Shown: positions 51,171 to 63,324 of the stretch, one piece after another
How the letters are laid out: each line of letters opens with the position of its first letter
Position numbering within the stretch: position 1 is the first letter of the stretch
NCBI GenBank assembly: GCA_037903355.1
Contig: JBAJFE010000045.1
Location: forward strand, 124,001 to 188,000
Direction: 5' to 3'
Source: Trichuris trichiura
Taxonomy: Eukaryota; Nematoda; Enoplea; Trichinellida; Trichuridae
DNA length: 64,000 nucleotides
The notes under the pieces: model-generated
Seen by the model: only the letters and a program-made list of their open reading frames with translations
What the model was told of the DNA's origin: nothing
Database searches by the model: none
Translations under genes and position numbers: made by a program

Positions 51171-53634
51171 TGGAAGAGATGAGGATACGTCTTCCAAACT
51201 TTCAACACAGAGAAGGCAAGCTGTTTAAACGACTAGTCTTCCAAATACTTTGACGGGAGGGGTCAGACGACCTGTCTTCACCCGCTACACAGTTTGACGC
51301 AACGAGAACAATTGCTTTAAAGTATTCCTATGAGGGAAACCCAATTAAGATTCTAAAAAAGGTAGCCAGCACTTACTTCTCCAGGGTACCTCATGCAAAG
51401 ATGCTGCTTGCTCAGCACGAATAATTCAGCCGAAATGCCCACGGAGTCCTTCGCAGTTGATCGACACCGACGCAAACTGTATCCCCTTGTTTTGAGACCA
51501 CTGGCCTGAGACTAAGTCGAAGTCCATGTGAAATTCAATGTATGCTCTATGTTACGTTTTAAAGACGTGGCTAAAGAAAGATTGTTCGTAGGATCTGCTG
51601 ATCGGTTCTTTCTGCCGAAGCTTTAACCCAAGCGTTACCCAGTTTACTCTGTGATTTTCTACGCCAATATTTCTCAAAGTCATAATCGCAAATACCGTTC
51701 TGATAAGGTTTCAAGCCCTTTCTATTCCTCTATTCTAACTGAGCAATTTCGCAGGCGCTGGTTGCCTGAAACGGTGGCTCGAAGAGAGCAGTCAACTTGG
51801 AAAGCCTGAGGGAAAGCTGAAACGTTTCGTTGCCGGCAAGAACTGCTGCTGGCAAACCCACGGCCATCTGGGCTACAGTTTTGCATTGGACTGTAGTCCC
51901 AGCAGCACCTGTTGCACAGAAATTTTTTCGCCGTCGATTTTCAGAGACGGGTTAATCGCCAATCCTGGGATGACGATCGGAAAGGCGTCGTATAACCGGA
52001 AAGTAGATTTGCCACGCAACGCTTCAGATGCTAATACCGCATCTCCACGTAAGCTTCAGAAGGCCAATTTTCCATTTTCACTTCGGCGAAATTTCGAAAG
52101 AGGAACCCCTTGCGAAATTCCTCTGCAGGAAAAACTGCTGAGACACGGTTGCAGAGATAACAGAACTTTTGTCCTAAGTTCAACCGACCATGTCAGGAGG
52201 AAGCTCCTTTTTCACTTCATTTGCTAAAGTTGAAGTGCAAGTCGGGCAAGTACGCGTTACAAGCATGACGAGTCCGCTGGTTCTCAGCAGGCGAAGTGTC
52301 GCCCTGTTCAAAAAATTGAACAACTGATTCAAACGGTTGAAAAAACCATGAGAGGCAGGCACATTTTTATAGCCATTTGACTTCCATGTGCAGGAGTAGA
52401 TGATTGAGCACTTCGTTATTCTCATCCCGTAATCGTCAAAAAATGTGGCATTCAATGTATTACTTTTGAGTTTGTTTGTTGGTTTGATGATTGGCTGAAG
52501 CGATTCACTGAAGTAAGAACTCAAACGACGCGTGAAGAGGGACTGACGATGCAACACACTATGAATCGACATTAAGTCCAGAACTATCCCTTCGAGATAC
52601 GATATGAAATCTCGAAAGTATCCTAGCATAGGTGGCATGCCCGCCTTCGTTGCAGCTGCTCTGCTCCGAAGGGGAAGTCTGTTTCCGAAAAAAGAATTTA
52701 TGTACCGCTTGAAAAATGCGCTTATCCCTCGTATGTGCTGTGAGTTATTTGGAAAACAAAAATACTTCTACGAAGCGCTGTTCTCTTATACAGCGAACGT
52801 ACGCCAATACAACAACTTCGTTATCAGGCAATGTAAATTCGCCCACTTGCGAAATTGCAACGAGAAATCGCTCCATCTGTACATGCAGCTTAGCGCGTTT
52901 TCAATGTCTTTAGCCATTACATTAATTCGTTTGTGAACAGTATCATTGCTGAGCGCGTTTCGTTAGTAACATCACGTCCACTTTGGTGAAGCACAGTTTC
53001 TACGACTTCAACTATGGCGGGAAATAACAAGTCTTCGGCGATCCTCTAAGGCATACGGGATTTCGAAAATTGAGAGCAAAATTCTCCGTTATGCTGCCCG
53101 TCCAAGGTCGCTTTTAAAAATTGGTGATCTTTAGGCGATTAGCACCCTTTCAGATTCTTTTCAGTCGGATGGCTAATGAGCCGCGTGGGTCCCCTTGAGA
53201 ATTACTGTTTTACGGTAATGCTGGTGGATTGTTGTCAACAATGGCTAAAGTTGGCAAAGCTATAAAAGCACAATTCGTGCAAGATGTTTAATGCAATTCC
53301 GGTGAAGAGACTATGGGGGACGATAGGGTTTTGAACGGAAGGCAAGAGAACCATAAGGTGCTAAATGGAAGGTAAGTGGACGATGGGGGTGATAAAAGGC
53401 GAGACATTGCGTTGGTATGTGGACGTTTAACCAGGGTCAGTTCACCTTCAGTCGATGCCAATGGGCCACTAGGAAAAGAAAGGTATTCATGGTTCAATCA
53501 GCGCTTCGGTTTTTCCAGCTAGCAACGAACGCCCACAGCTAAATGGCGCTGGAGAGAAAATGTTTGTGATAAATATCACGATTCTAATACACTCGCAGAA
53601 ACCGAACAATCTTTATAATTGCCATCGCCGAAAA

Positions 53635-54210
53635 TCAGGAATGAATCACCTCGTCGGGGTCGGAACGAAGAATATCATCAACCAGATACTGACGTGTAAA
53701 CTTGTGCCCCCGGCACTGTTCGAACTGACGAATTACTTCCTGAGCTTCCCAACCTTCGACATTAACCAGATACTTGCAAATGAAGTATCCGGTACGATTA
53801 ACACCGTGCGTACAGTGGACGCAGATGGCTGCCTCGTCATCTGGCGAATAGTTCCAGTGCTTCTTGAATGCCTTAACGTGCTCCATGAATTCCATACGGA
53901 AGTCTATAGCAGGCACCCGCCCACCAGCAACCATAATTTTGACATAATCAACGTTAAGTCTTGAAAAAATTTCTGGATCGTAATAACGCTCTGTTGCAGT
54001 CAGGTTGATAACCATTTTCACATTGTGACCAGTCTTGCGAATTTCTTCAACCAAATTTTGGGGCGTATAGTGAAGTGCTGTGGAACGAAGCTTCAAACAT
54101 AACCGCTCAGACAGCGGGGTTTTCGACGGTATAAACGGTGTCCCGGGAATGCGTTCGCCAAGGGCTGTGTAGTCCGCCCAACGGTCAGGAATAGGCTTTG
54201 TCCTCGGCAT
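53635..54210 (-). CDS. pir-1: PIR-1/DUSP11-type RNA 5'-triphosphatase, copy C
   Basis: An intact single-exon 191-aa protein, nearly identical to copy A over the whole length. Differences are few and mostly conservative (for example AFGER/ALGER near residue 18, GGLVP/GGRVP near 98, FKERW/FKKHW near 117). The CX5R active site is unchanged (HCTHGVNRTGY). Its 5' flank starts to differ from A about 75 bp upstream, where a short AACTACAAACTAC-type local duplication lies near 54305-54340. With copy A it could double the dose of the enzyme. The two cannot be distinguished functionally from sequence. Confidence 0.93.
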   Translation of the reverse strand: MPRTKPIPDRWADYTALGERIPGTPFIPSKTPLSERLCLKLRSTALHYTPQNLVEEIRKTGHNVKMVINLTATERYYDPEIFSRLNVDYVKIMVAGGRVPAIDFRMEFMEHVKAFKKHWNYSPDDEAAICVHCTHGVNRTGYFICKYLVNVEGWEAQEVIRQFEQCRGHKFTRQYLVDDILRSDPDEVIHS

Positions 54211-55900
54211 TTAAGCGATGATTTGCACTTGAACCAACACGTAAGTCTGAAAGCAACAGAAATATTGAAACGTGCTCACCTAAGGCATCGAAGAAAAAGC
54301 TACAACCAAACTACAGGTTTAAACTACAAACTACTGGTTTAACGTCAGCGATTCAAGAATGGCAGCAAATTGACAGTACACATAAATGCTTGCAAGTTCG
54401 AGCAACGAGCTGGTGTGGACATTACAACGTCAAAGCGTTATTCTCTTTAGAAGTTAAATTGAGCCTAATTCAACCCGCAAAAGCTGTTAAATCAGAAGTC
54501 TTTGTAAGCTTGATAGTGTTTGTTCTTTTTGGCAGTGTATTTTCGGCCGCCTTTATTTTAGAGCACTTCCACACGCTTTGTATAGCTTCACGTGCTGCAC
54601 GTATTTCGCTTTCAGCCCAAAGATTACCGCTACCTAATTTGTATTTGCGCTATCATGAGGGTACATGGCATGATTGTTTGATAACGATAGGACTACAGGT
54701 CTCTCGAAGGTTAGTTGAAGGTATTCTAAACTAGAACTACGTTTGCAGAAAGAAATTTTTAAACAACAGCAGAAGCTTTAACGAATTTGAAAAAGATCTG
54801 CTACGCTAGCAATTATCGCAGAGAACGTGCGTATCAGTTGCAACCCATCACGTTTCGTTCTTACAGTTTATGTTAGCCTAAATGGCTCAATGCTTTAAAT
54901 GAAATCATAAAGTATCGAAATGTATCATTTTCAGTATTCCTTCGAACAGCGTGCTGGCTTGGCCTCAACATACACTCAGTTACGGCTGAGCTGATTATAG
55001 AGAATACCACATATGGCGTATATAAAAACGCTGAGAAGTGTGGTATTAAAAGCTTTCTGCTGTACTGGCAATGACTCTGTGGATGATAGACTTTTATACG
55101 GATTTTTCCATGGCTTTCTTCCGTTCTTCGTAAGCGTATTTCTGAAAAGCTAAGAAAGACGCCCATCCAACAAATGAATGAGCCAGATGTTAGAAAAGTC
55201 ACAGCAAAAGCAATGGGCACAGCTTTTGGGACGCCCTAATCCCGTGATCAGCATGGCTCGGGAGCTATTGGAATTGACTTTGGTTTGTGTAAAGGTAGAT
55301 GCTTAGCGGTATGCTTATTTTTGGCCGTCCTGTACTGCTCTCATGTGGACGTAAGGTAAAATCCGAGTTATACGTATGGACCCTGAAAATACGTTCCAGG
55401 GAGTTGCTGATTCGCGGAGGCGCACTCGGAGTTGCGCCGAAAAGTCGTCAAGCATGAACGTCGGGAAAGGTTAACGGTAGACGTGGAAGATAAATTAATA
55501 ATACTTCTTTTAAGCTGTAATGACACTAAATGGTAAGTAGAGTGCACTGCCACCTGAAGAAAGCCTAATACCATGCCTAAAGAATGGTTTTGAGCCTTAT
55601 GTCATTGTATATGCACGGACGGAACTGTGAAGGCTATTAAACAGTTAACAGGGAATCAGCTTTATTTTACGGACGATTATTAAATTACCGTTTTTTTTAT
55701 CAGCTCAAGAACGTGAAGCTTTTCTCTTTCCTTCAATTTAAGTGAGCAAATTGGCAAGTAACTTTTTCGTGATAAGTAAGTTAGTGTTTGAACATTCCTG
55801 ACGTCATTTTTACATCTAGAATACTGTGCGCAGTACAAGCGTATCGTTGTATGTTAAAGTACATGGGAAAATGGGACTCCAGTCGAGCTGCAGCAATAAG

Positions 55901-56759
55901 AATTCTTTGTTACTGCGCTGTGAGATTAACATAAGGCCCGTGTTCGCTTAGCCACAACGCGGGTAGTTCGGCTGGTTTACGCAAATATTGAATAGCTACG
56001 ATATTTTCGTCACGTGATCCTGTCTCAGCTTGGAAGGAAAACGAATTTAGAAAGATAGCAGTATTGCAGTTCGGCATTTCGTCTCAGCGCTAGTATAATG
56101 CGACGAATTCCTGCACCTGCATCGTCGTGCGGCAAACTCTATTCAGGTCAGAACAAATACGTGAAGCTCAATGAGAACGCAGAATTCATGCGTTATTATT
56201 AACGCTAATACAAATAGTATTCCGAAAGACTATGTTGCATAGTTGAACAGCTGTATCTAAGAAAAAGACATGTGGTTGCTAGGTTGGCTTTCTACTTAAG
56301 CAGACAAGCTGTCCGAAGTGTCCATTTCCGAAATCGCCTCAGTAAAGCTTCAGCATTCATATAAGCGTAGTTTGAAAACATAGCATCTCTCGAGCGCATA
56401 AACTTTCATTATTTCTTTTTAACGCGAAGGAACAGTCAGTTTTTGTTGACATGTTTATTTGTCAAGGAACTTTAAAGACCAATTATGTCTCGTCACCAGC
56501 GTGAACTTAGAGCTAGCGCCGAGGCGGGAGCAGGTTACACAGCTCCGTCGTACAAGAATAGTTTTCTTTTCCGCAATGTATAAAACTGTGCAGCACAATT
56601 TGCTATATTGTCTTTGCATTGAGTTGTTGCGGTCTAAATGACTGCCATTGGTATCATGCGTTTATTGAAAAATTACATTTAAGTTATTTGGACTACCATT
56701 TATACAAATAAATGGGCGCACGATTATAGTTGCTGACAGTGTATTGTTATTTTACTGCC
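55901..56759. other. no gene recognised
   Basis: Sequence between the truncated end of unit C and the 3' end of the kinase gene. ORFs are short. The kinase polyadenylation signal is expected here: an AATAAA at about 56705 (minus-strand sense not verified) lies 55 bp downstream of the stop. Confidence 0.4.
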
Positions 56760-59296
56760 CTACTCTTCTTCGTCTTTTTCTTCACTCTCTTTTTTCGGCT
56801 TACATCGAACAGTTTTTTCCGCTTCGTATTGACGTTCGTAGGGATATTCACTCACTTGACGTGAATCTTTTTTGGTATCTTTTGGTGGCTGTTCTGTTTC
56901 CCAATCAAAGGGAGTATCAAGACTTACACCTTCATCATTTGCAACCAGGGCGAACTGATTCATTAGCCATTTGTAGTCCGGAGTCTTAAAGTAGGTCCAC
57001 TTTGAAATGCTAGCGTAGATCTGCTGTAATCGTTTTGGAATATTGGTCCACCCTTTTTCCTGCAAAACGCACAGCATAAGCTTAGAGATTCTTCAATTAT
57101 TGAACTTCCGCTTTGATAGCCATTTAACACACATTACTGCTGAATTTATTTACCAGTGTGACTGCTGAAATACTGCTTAACAGAAGCGTTGATGAATGAG
57201 TAGAGATTTGTTAACTTGTACTAAAGGTAACTCAACATTCACTGCTGTCCTAAACTATTCAAATCTCCCCCCATACGTTAGTTGCATTTGGAAATGCTTC
57301 GAACAGTTTTATGATCAGTGTTCGTTCCTTCTCAGCGCCAAGTGATCCTTATAATCAATTTTCTCTGTAACGTTTTATGCACTTACACACCCACATCTTG
57401 TTTTGAAAGTCTAATCTATCAGAATTAACAAAAGCTGCTACTATTGTTTTATACATGTAATCTTCATCACTTGGGCAAATTGTAGATAATAGAAGCAGTC
57501 TGCCTACCAATGCTGTTTTCTTTTTATCTCCAACAACGTCGAACTCATCATTGACACCCCATGGCAAACATCCATTCTTGAACTCCATTATCATGTAGAA
57601 AAGAGATATGAGATCATCATGTCTTCCCAACTCTTTGCTATCATGAGCATTCACGGACGCATAACGCTCAGTGCCTCTGAAACCGAGCGCCTTTCGGGGT
57701 GGCCTTAATTTGCCTTCGTTGGTTAAAATCTGGCGTGCCAATCCAAAGTCGAGTAGTTTGAGTACTCGAGCCTGACTATCCCTTCCAAGAGCAAAATTGG
57801 CAGGTTTCACGTCGCGGTGCAAAAATCCAGCGTCGTGGACATCCTTCAATGCTTCAACGCCTTGTATGGCTATTTGCAGCGTGGTACTTGCGGAAAATTT
57901 GTGACTTGGGCTTTTTTCAAAAAGATCCTCCAAATTTGGGCCTGCTAATGACATGATCAAGTAATTTATCTCTTCGTTTCGCCCGCAAGCTATGAATCTG
58001 CATATGTGCTTCTTGCTGCGCACTTTTAGCAGTACGTTGGTGTCCATTTTTAAAACAGAATTCACAATGTTGGTTCGCTCGATCTAAAAAAGACAGTTTT
58101 GAGTAAAGTCTGTCAGATCGGAACATTGACAGATTTGCTGAATGTTGGACTGCAACTGGCTCAAAAGCTGACGAGCGTCTGCGCTTAAGCAAATGCGAGC
58201 AACTTACACAGAAATGATTAGAAAAGTTCTAATTCTACCAATAATATCCAGTTTAAAAGGAGAATAAATACAAGCAAAATAAGTTTTCGTACACAGCGAT
58301 TAAGATAAAGAGCTACGAATTAATAAAAAAAAATCTTCACTCTTCGACAGTAGTGGATAGTTTGAATGATTCAGGTTAATATACTGGTATATTGTTCCAG
58401 CTGCTAAGGGAATAAGACTATCTTAGGGGACGTTACACTGCACCATAATAAAGCTGGAAACAGATGTTCATTCGTGTCATAAAGAAAGTAGCCTGCTGCG
58501 GCAGAAGGGCGCATACCGTGGTTCCTTGAAAAAAAACAGTTGCTTAGGTTCACCTATTTTTGCTCCTCAACCTTTTCTTACTTTCTTGTTCACTGGAAAA
58601 CAATGAAGGTAGTCCTGCTCAGCTTGGTTTGACGAAGACTAAGAGTAATTCAGATGTCTGAATACAGCAAGGCTAGAGAACACTGCTTATAAAATTTGCA
58701 GGAATACAGAAGCTACTTAACAACGATTATTGTTAGCATTTTATAGTAATCGAAGAAGATCAAAAAAGTAAACACTTAAATCTAGCCATCATAGCCAATA
58801 CTTATAACAGAACGGCTATCTCGAACTGCTGGTATTCTTTAGTTAATAACTGAATTTTAAGATTCACTAATGGAAGCCATCGCAGTAGAGACAACCCTAG
58901 GACAGGAAAAAGTCAGAAGACAATGAATAGGTTGCTATCATTGCTGAAAAGTAAATGCTATTACTTCAGGAGGGTACCGGCATGCCCACACGTGCTGAAC
59001 AACCAGCAAGCGGCGTGCATGAGCACACTTGGTGCACAGATCTAGTTAGCAAGGATGACTCTAAGGCTGCTTCGTCATGTCGGGGAGCAATTCTATCGCA
59101 CTTTCAGTGCCTAGTATTGAAGAAGCAGGAGACTTACTTTCAAGGCATAGAACTTTTCTTGACGCTCATTGTCTTGAACCTTGTAGACCGCACCGAATCC
59201 GCCTTGACCCAGCTTCAGAGCAATTGTCCAATTCTTCTGGAACACGCTACCTATGGGCAGATCCAGTGGGTCATATCTTCCACTCATTCTGCCCAA
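56760..59296 (-). CDS. tau-tubulin-kinase-like CK1-superfamily kinase, three exons
   Basis: Exons read at 59138-59296, 57508-58083 and 56760-57059 give 344 aa. All kinase motifs are present: glycine loop LGQGGFGAVY (29-38), ALK lysine 53, HRDVKPANF (142-150), DFGLAR (165-170), and the RGTERYASVNAH signature of the TTBK/CK1 activation segment. The C-terminus FDWE and an acidic-basic low-complexity tail are typical of the large nematode TTBK-like group, many members of which are sperm-enriched. The alpha-C glutamate position of the usual LKMEVxVL motif is aspartate here (LKMDTNVL, residue 67). The exon 2 donor (GTAGGC) was chosen because it gives the only in-frame join to EKGWTNIPKR. Unspliced exon 2 would instead run to a stop at 57355. 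Confidence 0.88.
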
Positions 59297-60942
59297 GGAT
59301 AGCGCACATTCAAAGGAGAGGACAGAAAGTTCTATACGATTTCACTGAACTCGTAGCAAACCACCTTTTCCAGCGAACAACCGCTGGTACTCTGACAAGG
59401 TTGACTTGCTTGACTAGCTACATGGTGCAAGTTTAAAGCCATCAAGTTTAAAGTCGCATAGGGGTTTTAAAGTACGCAAATTTTTTCATAATTTAAAAAC
59501 TGCAAAGTAAACGCCTACCCAACGCAAAACTGCGCTGGACATGCGCATCAAACACTACTAATCTCAGACTTTCTTGCAGCAAATGAAAACATGACATTTA
59601 ATTCTAATTTGAATGAACTGGCCCTTACATACGAAACGAATGCTTCGTTGTTAAGGCAGTAGCGTTCGCTTTGGCTTATATTGTAATCATGATGTAAGGT
59701 TTACTTATAGTCCCACTATTGCTGCTCTCATCTGGAGTTACCAACTTGGTGTAAGTTGTAGTTTAATTCCTCCTTTCGTGCAACAGCAGAATAAGGGACT
59801 GAAATAATATTTGTTAAAGCTAAAAAAAAGCCTTTTATAGCAATTTTCTGGAATTTCACAGTACCAGTGATTAGTGCGGGATAAAACCATTTATTGAACT
59901 TCTAAAGAATATGTAACAGACCTTTTGGATAAATTCTCCCCATCATCAGTGTAAAATACGGTGACAAAGAACGGCAAAAATAGCGTAATTATGTTATTAC
60001 CAATGCTGTTGTTCTTCGGTATTCTATTTGCGACTGATGACGAAGAAACGTTTCTTCCGAAAGCTTTGATATACTGTTCTTTTCTAGAAATTGAATGGAC
60101 AGTTTCATCTTGTACTAACTCTTTAATATTATGAAATATTTATTAACATAAATGAATTCTGTATCTGCCACAATAATCTTTTGAATGATAATTATTGACC
60201 AATATTTTGCTCTTGAAGGAAGGCACTGACAAACACTGGGATAGTAGAGAAGCCGAATTTCCTTCGTTTAAATTCGAATCCTATTCTATTCTGTGCAGTA
60301 AGTACGATAACCATACGGAATTACAGCTGAAAGTTCATGCCACAATTTCACCATGAGAAGTAAACTAATCACAGAGATTCTGGTAAAGCAATTTTTTCGT
60401 TTCAGACACCTGTGCAAAATTACAAATTTCCTAACGGCCGTAATCGAAGATTAAATGATCAGATTTGAATTTTCGCGGGGGACCTTTTCATGGAACCAAA
60501 AACGGCAACAGCTGGTCTACTTCGGCTTATTTGGAGCTTTTTCGAAAGGATAGTTAGGGTGATCCACAGCCCTAAAAAAGACAATTATGTAAATTAGGAC
60601 ATGCGGTAAAAATAATAACAATAGCGGATGTTTTCACTGAAGGTTTGCAAGGAAACGATAAAATTCAGCCAATGAGCACCTGGCATTGCCGAGTAGAATA
60701 ACTTCCTTTAATAAGTACGAAATTCCTCAGCAACAGCAATTTAACTCGAGTAACAAATAAATGCTCCTTAACTAAGCGAGGTTGCGTAGTATTTTTAAAT
60801 CAGCCTCCAATCAGCACCTACAAAACGTACCGCTAAATAGTATAACGCCAAGTTTAAGCACATTTCGTTTCAAAGAAAAACTTACTAAAATGACGTTCTT
60901 ATTATATATTAAAAAAGTTATGCGCATTGAAAGCTTCAAAAC
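59297..60942. other. no gene recognised
   Basis: Between the kinase start and the aldo-keto reductase 3' end. AT-rich, no ORF with similarity. It should hold the kinase promoter on the right flank of 59296 and the reductase 3' untranslated region. Confidence 0.45.
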
Positions 60943-62532
60943 TTACCAAGGAAATTTGAAAAAGCGTTGTCTGGTTTTGATCTCATTCAACAACTTCATG
61001 TCCTTGTCGTTTAAGCAGAAATCAAACAGCTGAAAGTTACTACGAATTCGCTCTTTATTGGTACTCTTCGGGATAACAGCAATGTTCCGCTGAAGCAGCC
61101 ATTTCAGTAGTATCTATTAAAATATTGAGGAAAATTCAATTCTAAAAAAAAGTACCATCGGCAAGCGAAACGTACGCTAGCTGGCGGTTTTCCGTTTTCG
61201 GCGGCAATACTTTTGACAACAGAATCCTCCAATGGAACTGGTTCTTCACTTTACCGCATAGAGCAAAAGTCCGATTAGAAACGACATTAGCAAGCAAACG
61301 TTACTCGAAATTTGCGCCGATTTGCGCTAAGTCGTGAAAGCGTCTTCCTGGACTTCCAAGAGATCCAAATGCCGTGAAAGAGATGCTATTTTGTCGGCAA
61401 AAATCATGCAATTCAAACTGAGGACAGTAAGGGTGGCACTCAACCTGCAAAAGCCGCAAATCCCGCATGTCATGAAAAGTAAATATCCTACAGCCAAAAG
61501 TACTTTAACTCACCTGTAGATTATGCGGTTTCACTGAACAGTTGTTTATGATTCTTTGTATTTGTTGAATATTGAAATTTGAAACCCCAATGCTACGAGT
61601 AAGGCCGTTTTCTAGCAGATCTTCCAAAGCCTAAACTATGTTTGCTTTAATTAGCTGTCGAGACACCATGGATGGTACAGCACGTTCCATGTTTCCAAAT
61701 AGTCCACATCGTCCGGGATTATTTTCTTATCGCTTGTAAATATTGTTGGTGTACCGTCTGGACCAACCATTTGCTGAAATCAAGAATGCTTAAAAGTACT
61801 TAAACATTTTCTGAAACAAGAAAACTGACCAAGAATGCAAGATCAATAGCACAGTATACATTTTAGCATAATAATTTAGAGAATCGCTATAAATCCCCAG
61901 AACGCTTTGTTGTTGGTACGCAAAATCAGCCTACCTTAGCGCGTAAAACACTAACATTTTACGAAACAAAATTTGCTCCAAAGCAGTGGAAAAAATCATT
62001 GTGCTTTCGTTTTCTTAAGCAGAAATAGCTGCCCATTTCCAAAGGGGTTTTTGAAAACTTACTTTCGCAGGCATTGGACTATGGATTAAGAAGAGGTCGA
62101 CAAAGTCCAGCTGAAGTCTCTTGAGGGAATCTTGCAAATTTTTCTTGACGTTAGCTTTTCCGTGGGCGAAGATTTGAAGCTAAATTTGGAAACCGTACTC
62201 AACAAAAGTGAACCTTCAACCCGTATATAACGACCTTGGTTATAACAAACAAATCACTCCGCTTGAGTTTTCCTGAACTTATCCAGGATTGAATGACCTC
62301 GCCGATAGCAACATCGTTACGATAGTATGGAGCGGTATCAATCATTCGATAACCAGCTTCAAATGCTACTGGAAGACAGTCACGTATAAGATCATCAGTT
62401 ACCTAAAAAAATGTTACATAAATCATCGACAACACCACTAAAGTCAGCAGCTTGTTTCATTACCGTCCAGGTACCGAATCCCACCAAAGGCATATGAACA
62501 CCATTATGCAGAACGACATGTCTGGTAGACAT
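60943..62532 (-). CDS. aldo-keto reductase, eight exons
   Basis: Exons read at 62464-62532, 62235-62402, 62063-62179, 61684-61773, 61514-61630, 61305-61444, 61176-61248 and 60943-61113 give about 314 aa, the normal length for the family. The catalytic tetrad is complete with normal spacing: Asp45 and Tyr50 (IDTAPYY), Lys79 (VITK) and His112 (LFLIH). Other family blocks are GFGTW at the N-terminus, LTRSIGVSNF, VECHPYCPQ and the NADP-binding IPKSTNKERIRSN. It should reduce aldehydes, ketones or sugars with NADPH in the cytosol. Substrate cannot be told from sequence. Intron 4 uses a GTGCTG donor, and exon 7 ends at a GTACGT donor. The last exon is read to a TAA after FPW. A GTAAGT donor overlaps that stop, so an alternative final exon is possible. 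Confidence 0.9.
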
Positions 62533-63324
62533 GTCGGCGCTATTCTCTGCTTGCAGTCGGCAAGGCGCTTAAATTGAACCAAAGCGTCGTTTCGCAACGC
62601 GCACAAAATTCCAGTTTAAAGAATTGATTAAGTCCTTCCTTTCGGAATTTTCATAAAAAAACAAAATCCGTTGGATTTTTGCAACGAAGATAAGAGCAAA
62701 AAACCGCAGCATTTCGGCGTGTATGCTAATACAATTAAATGAAAACTACATGACTTGCGGAAATAAGCGTCATCAAATATTCAATTATCAGAATTCTCGT
62801 GTCAGAACAATTCGTATTCCCAAATGAACAGCGATGCAAAACTCATGTAAATAACAGTTGAAACAACCAGTCTTTTGTTTGACTTCACGAGGAAGTAAGC
62901 AACGTAAAGTAATACATTTTGTACGAGCCCATGGAAAACGTTCGGCCGTCTTTTTTCTGCCTGTTTAATCTTCGAGTATTTTCGCGGTTACAAATTGTCA
63001 AAGCAAAGCAGTAAATCATAACAGTATGCGCAAATGGATGTGCAGTGCTCAAATTCACGCAAAGACATATTTCTTTCTTCATTATAAATTGCAGACTAGT
63101 GGGAGGCTCGAAACTGAAACATTTAAGCGGAAAAATTGCATATATTTAAAATTATTCCAACGGGTTTTTGAGGCAACAAGAAAAAGCTGAATGAAATACT
63201 CCCTGTGGTAAAAATAGTGTATTGTTCTCAGGTTCTAAAATGCTACCAAAGCTTGCTTTGCTTGTTATGCTATTCAGCAATAATTAACGCGCTATGAGAT
63301 CTATTATCTAACTAATACTGAAAC
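62533..63324. other. no gene recognised
   Basis: Upstream of the reductase start on its strand, so it includes that promoter. Only a 65-aa minus ORF without similarity is present. Confidence 0.45.

Larger units (their letters stand above)
46587..55900. repeat. tandem segmental duplication unit C
   Basis: This third unit is truncated on the right: similarity to the ends of A and B stops near 55900, about 0.4-0.5 kb before the expected end. It carries the solo LTR shared with B (48885-49300) and two private PLE-terminus insertions (48564-48796 and 51045-51170). Its pir-1 copy is intact. Confidence 0.9.

Noticed and set aside
53560..53964. 134-aa plus-strand ORF (also 33977-34381)
   Set aside because: It is the antisense shadow of the pir-1 coding sequence.
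57355..57507. Read-through C-terminus of kinase exon 2
   Set aside because: The extension to a stop at 57355 lacks the PDY...FDWE C-terminal part of the kinase family, which is found in frame after a GTAGGC donor and a TTTTGCAG acceptor.
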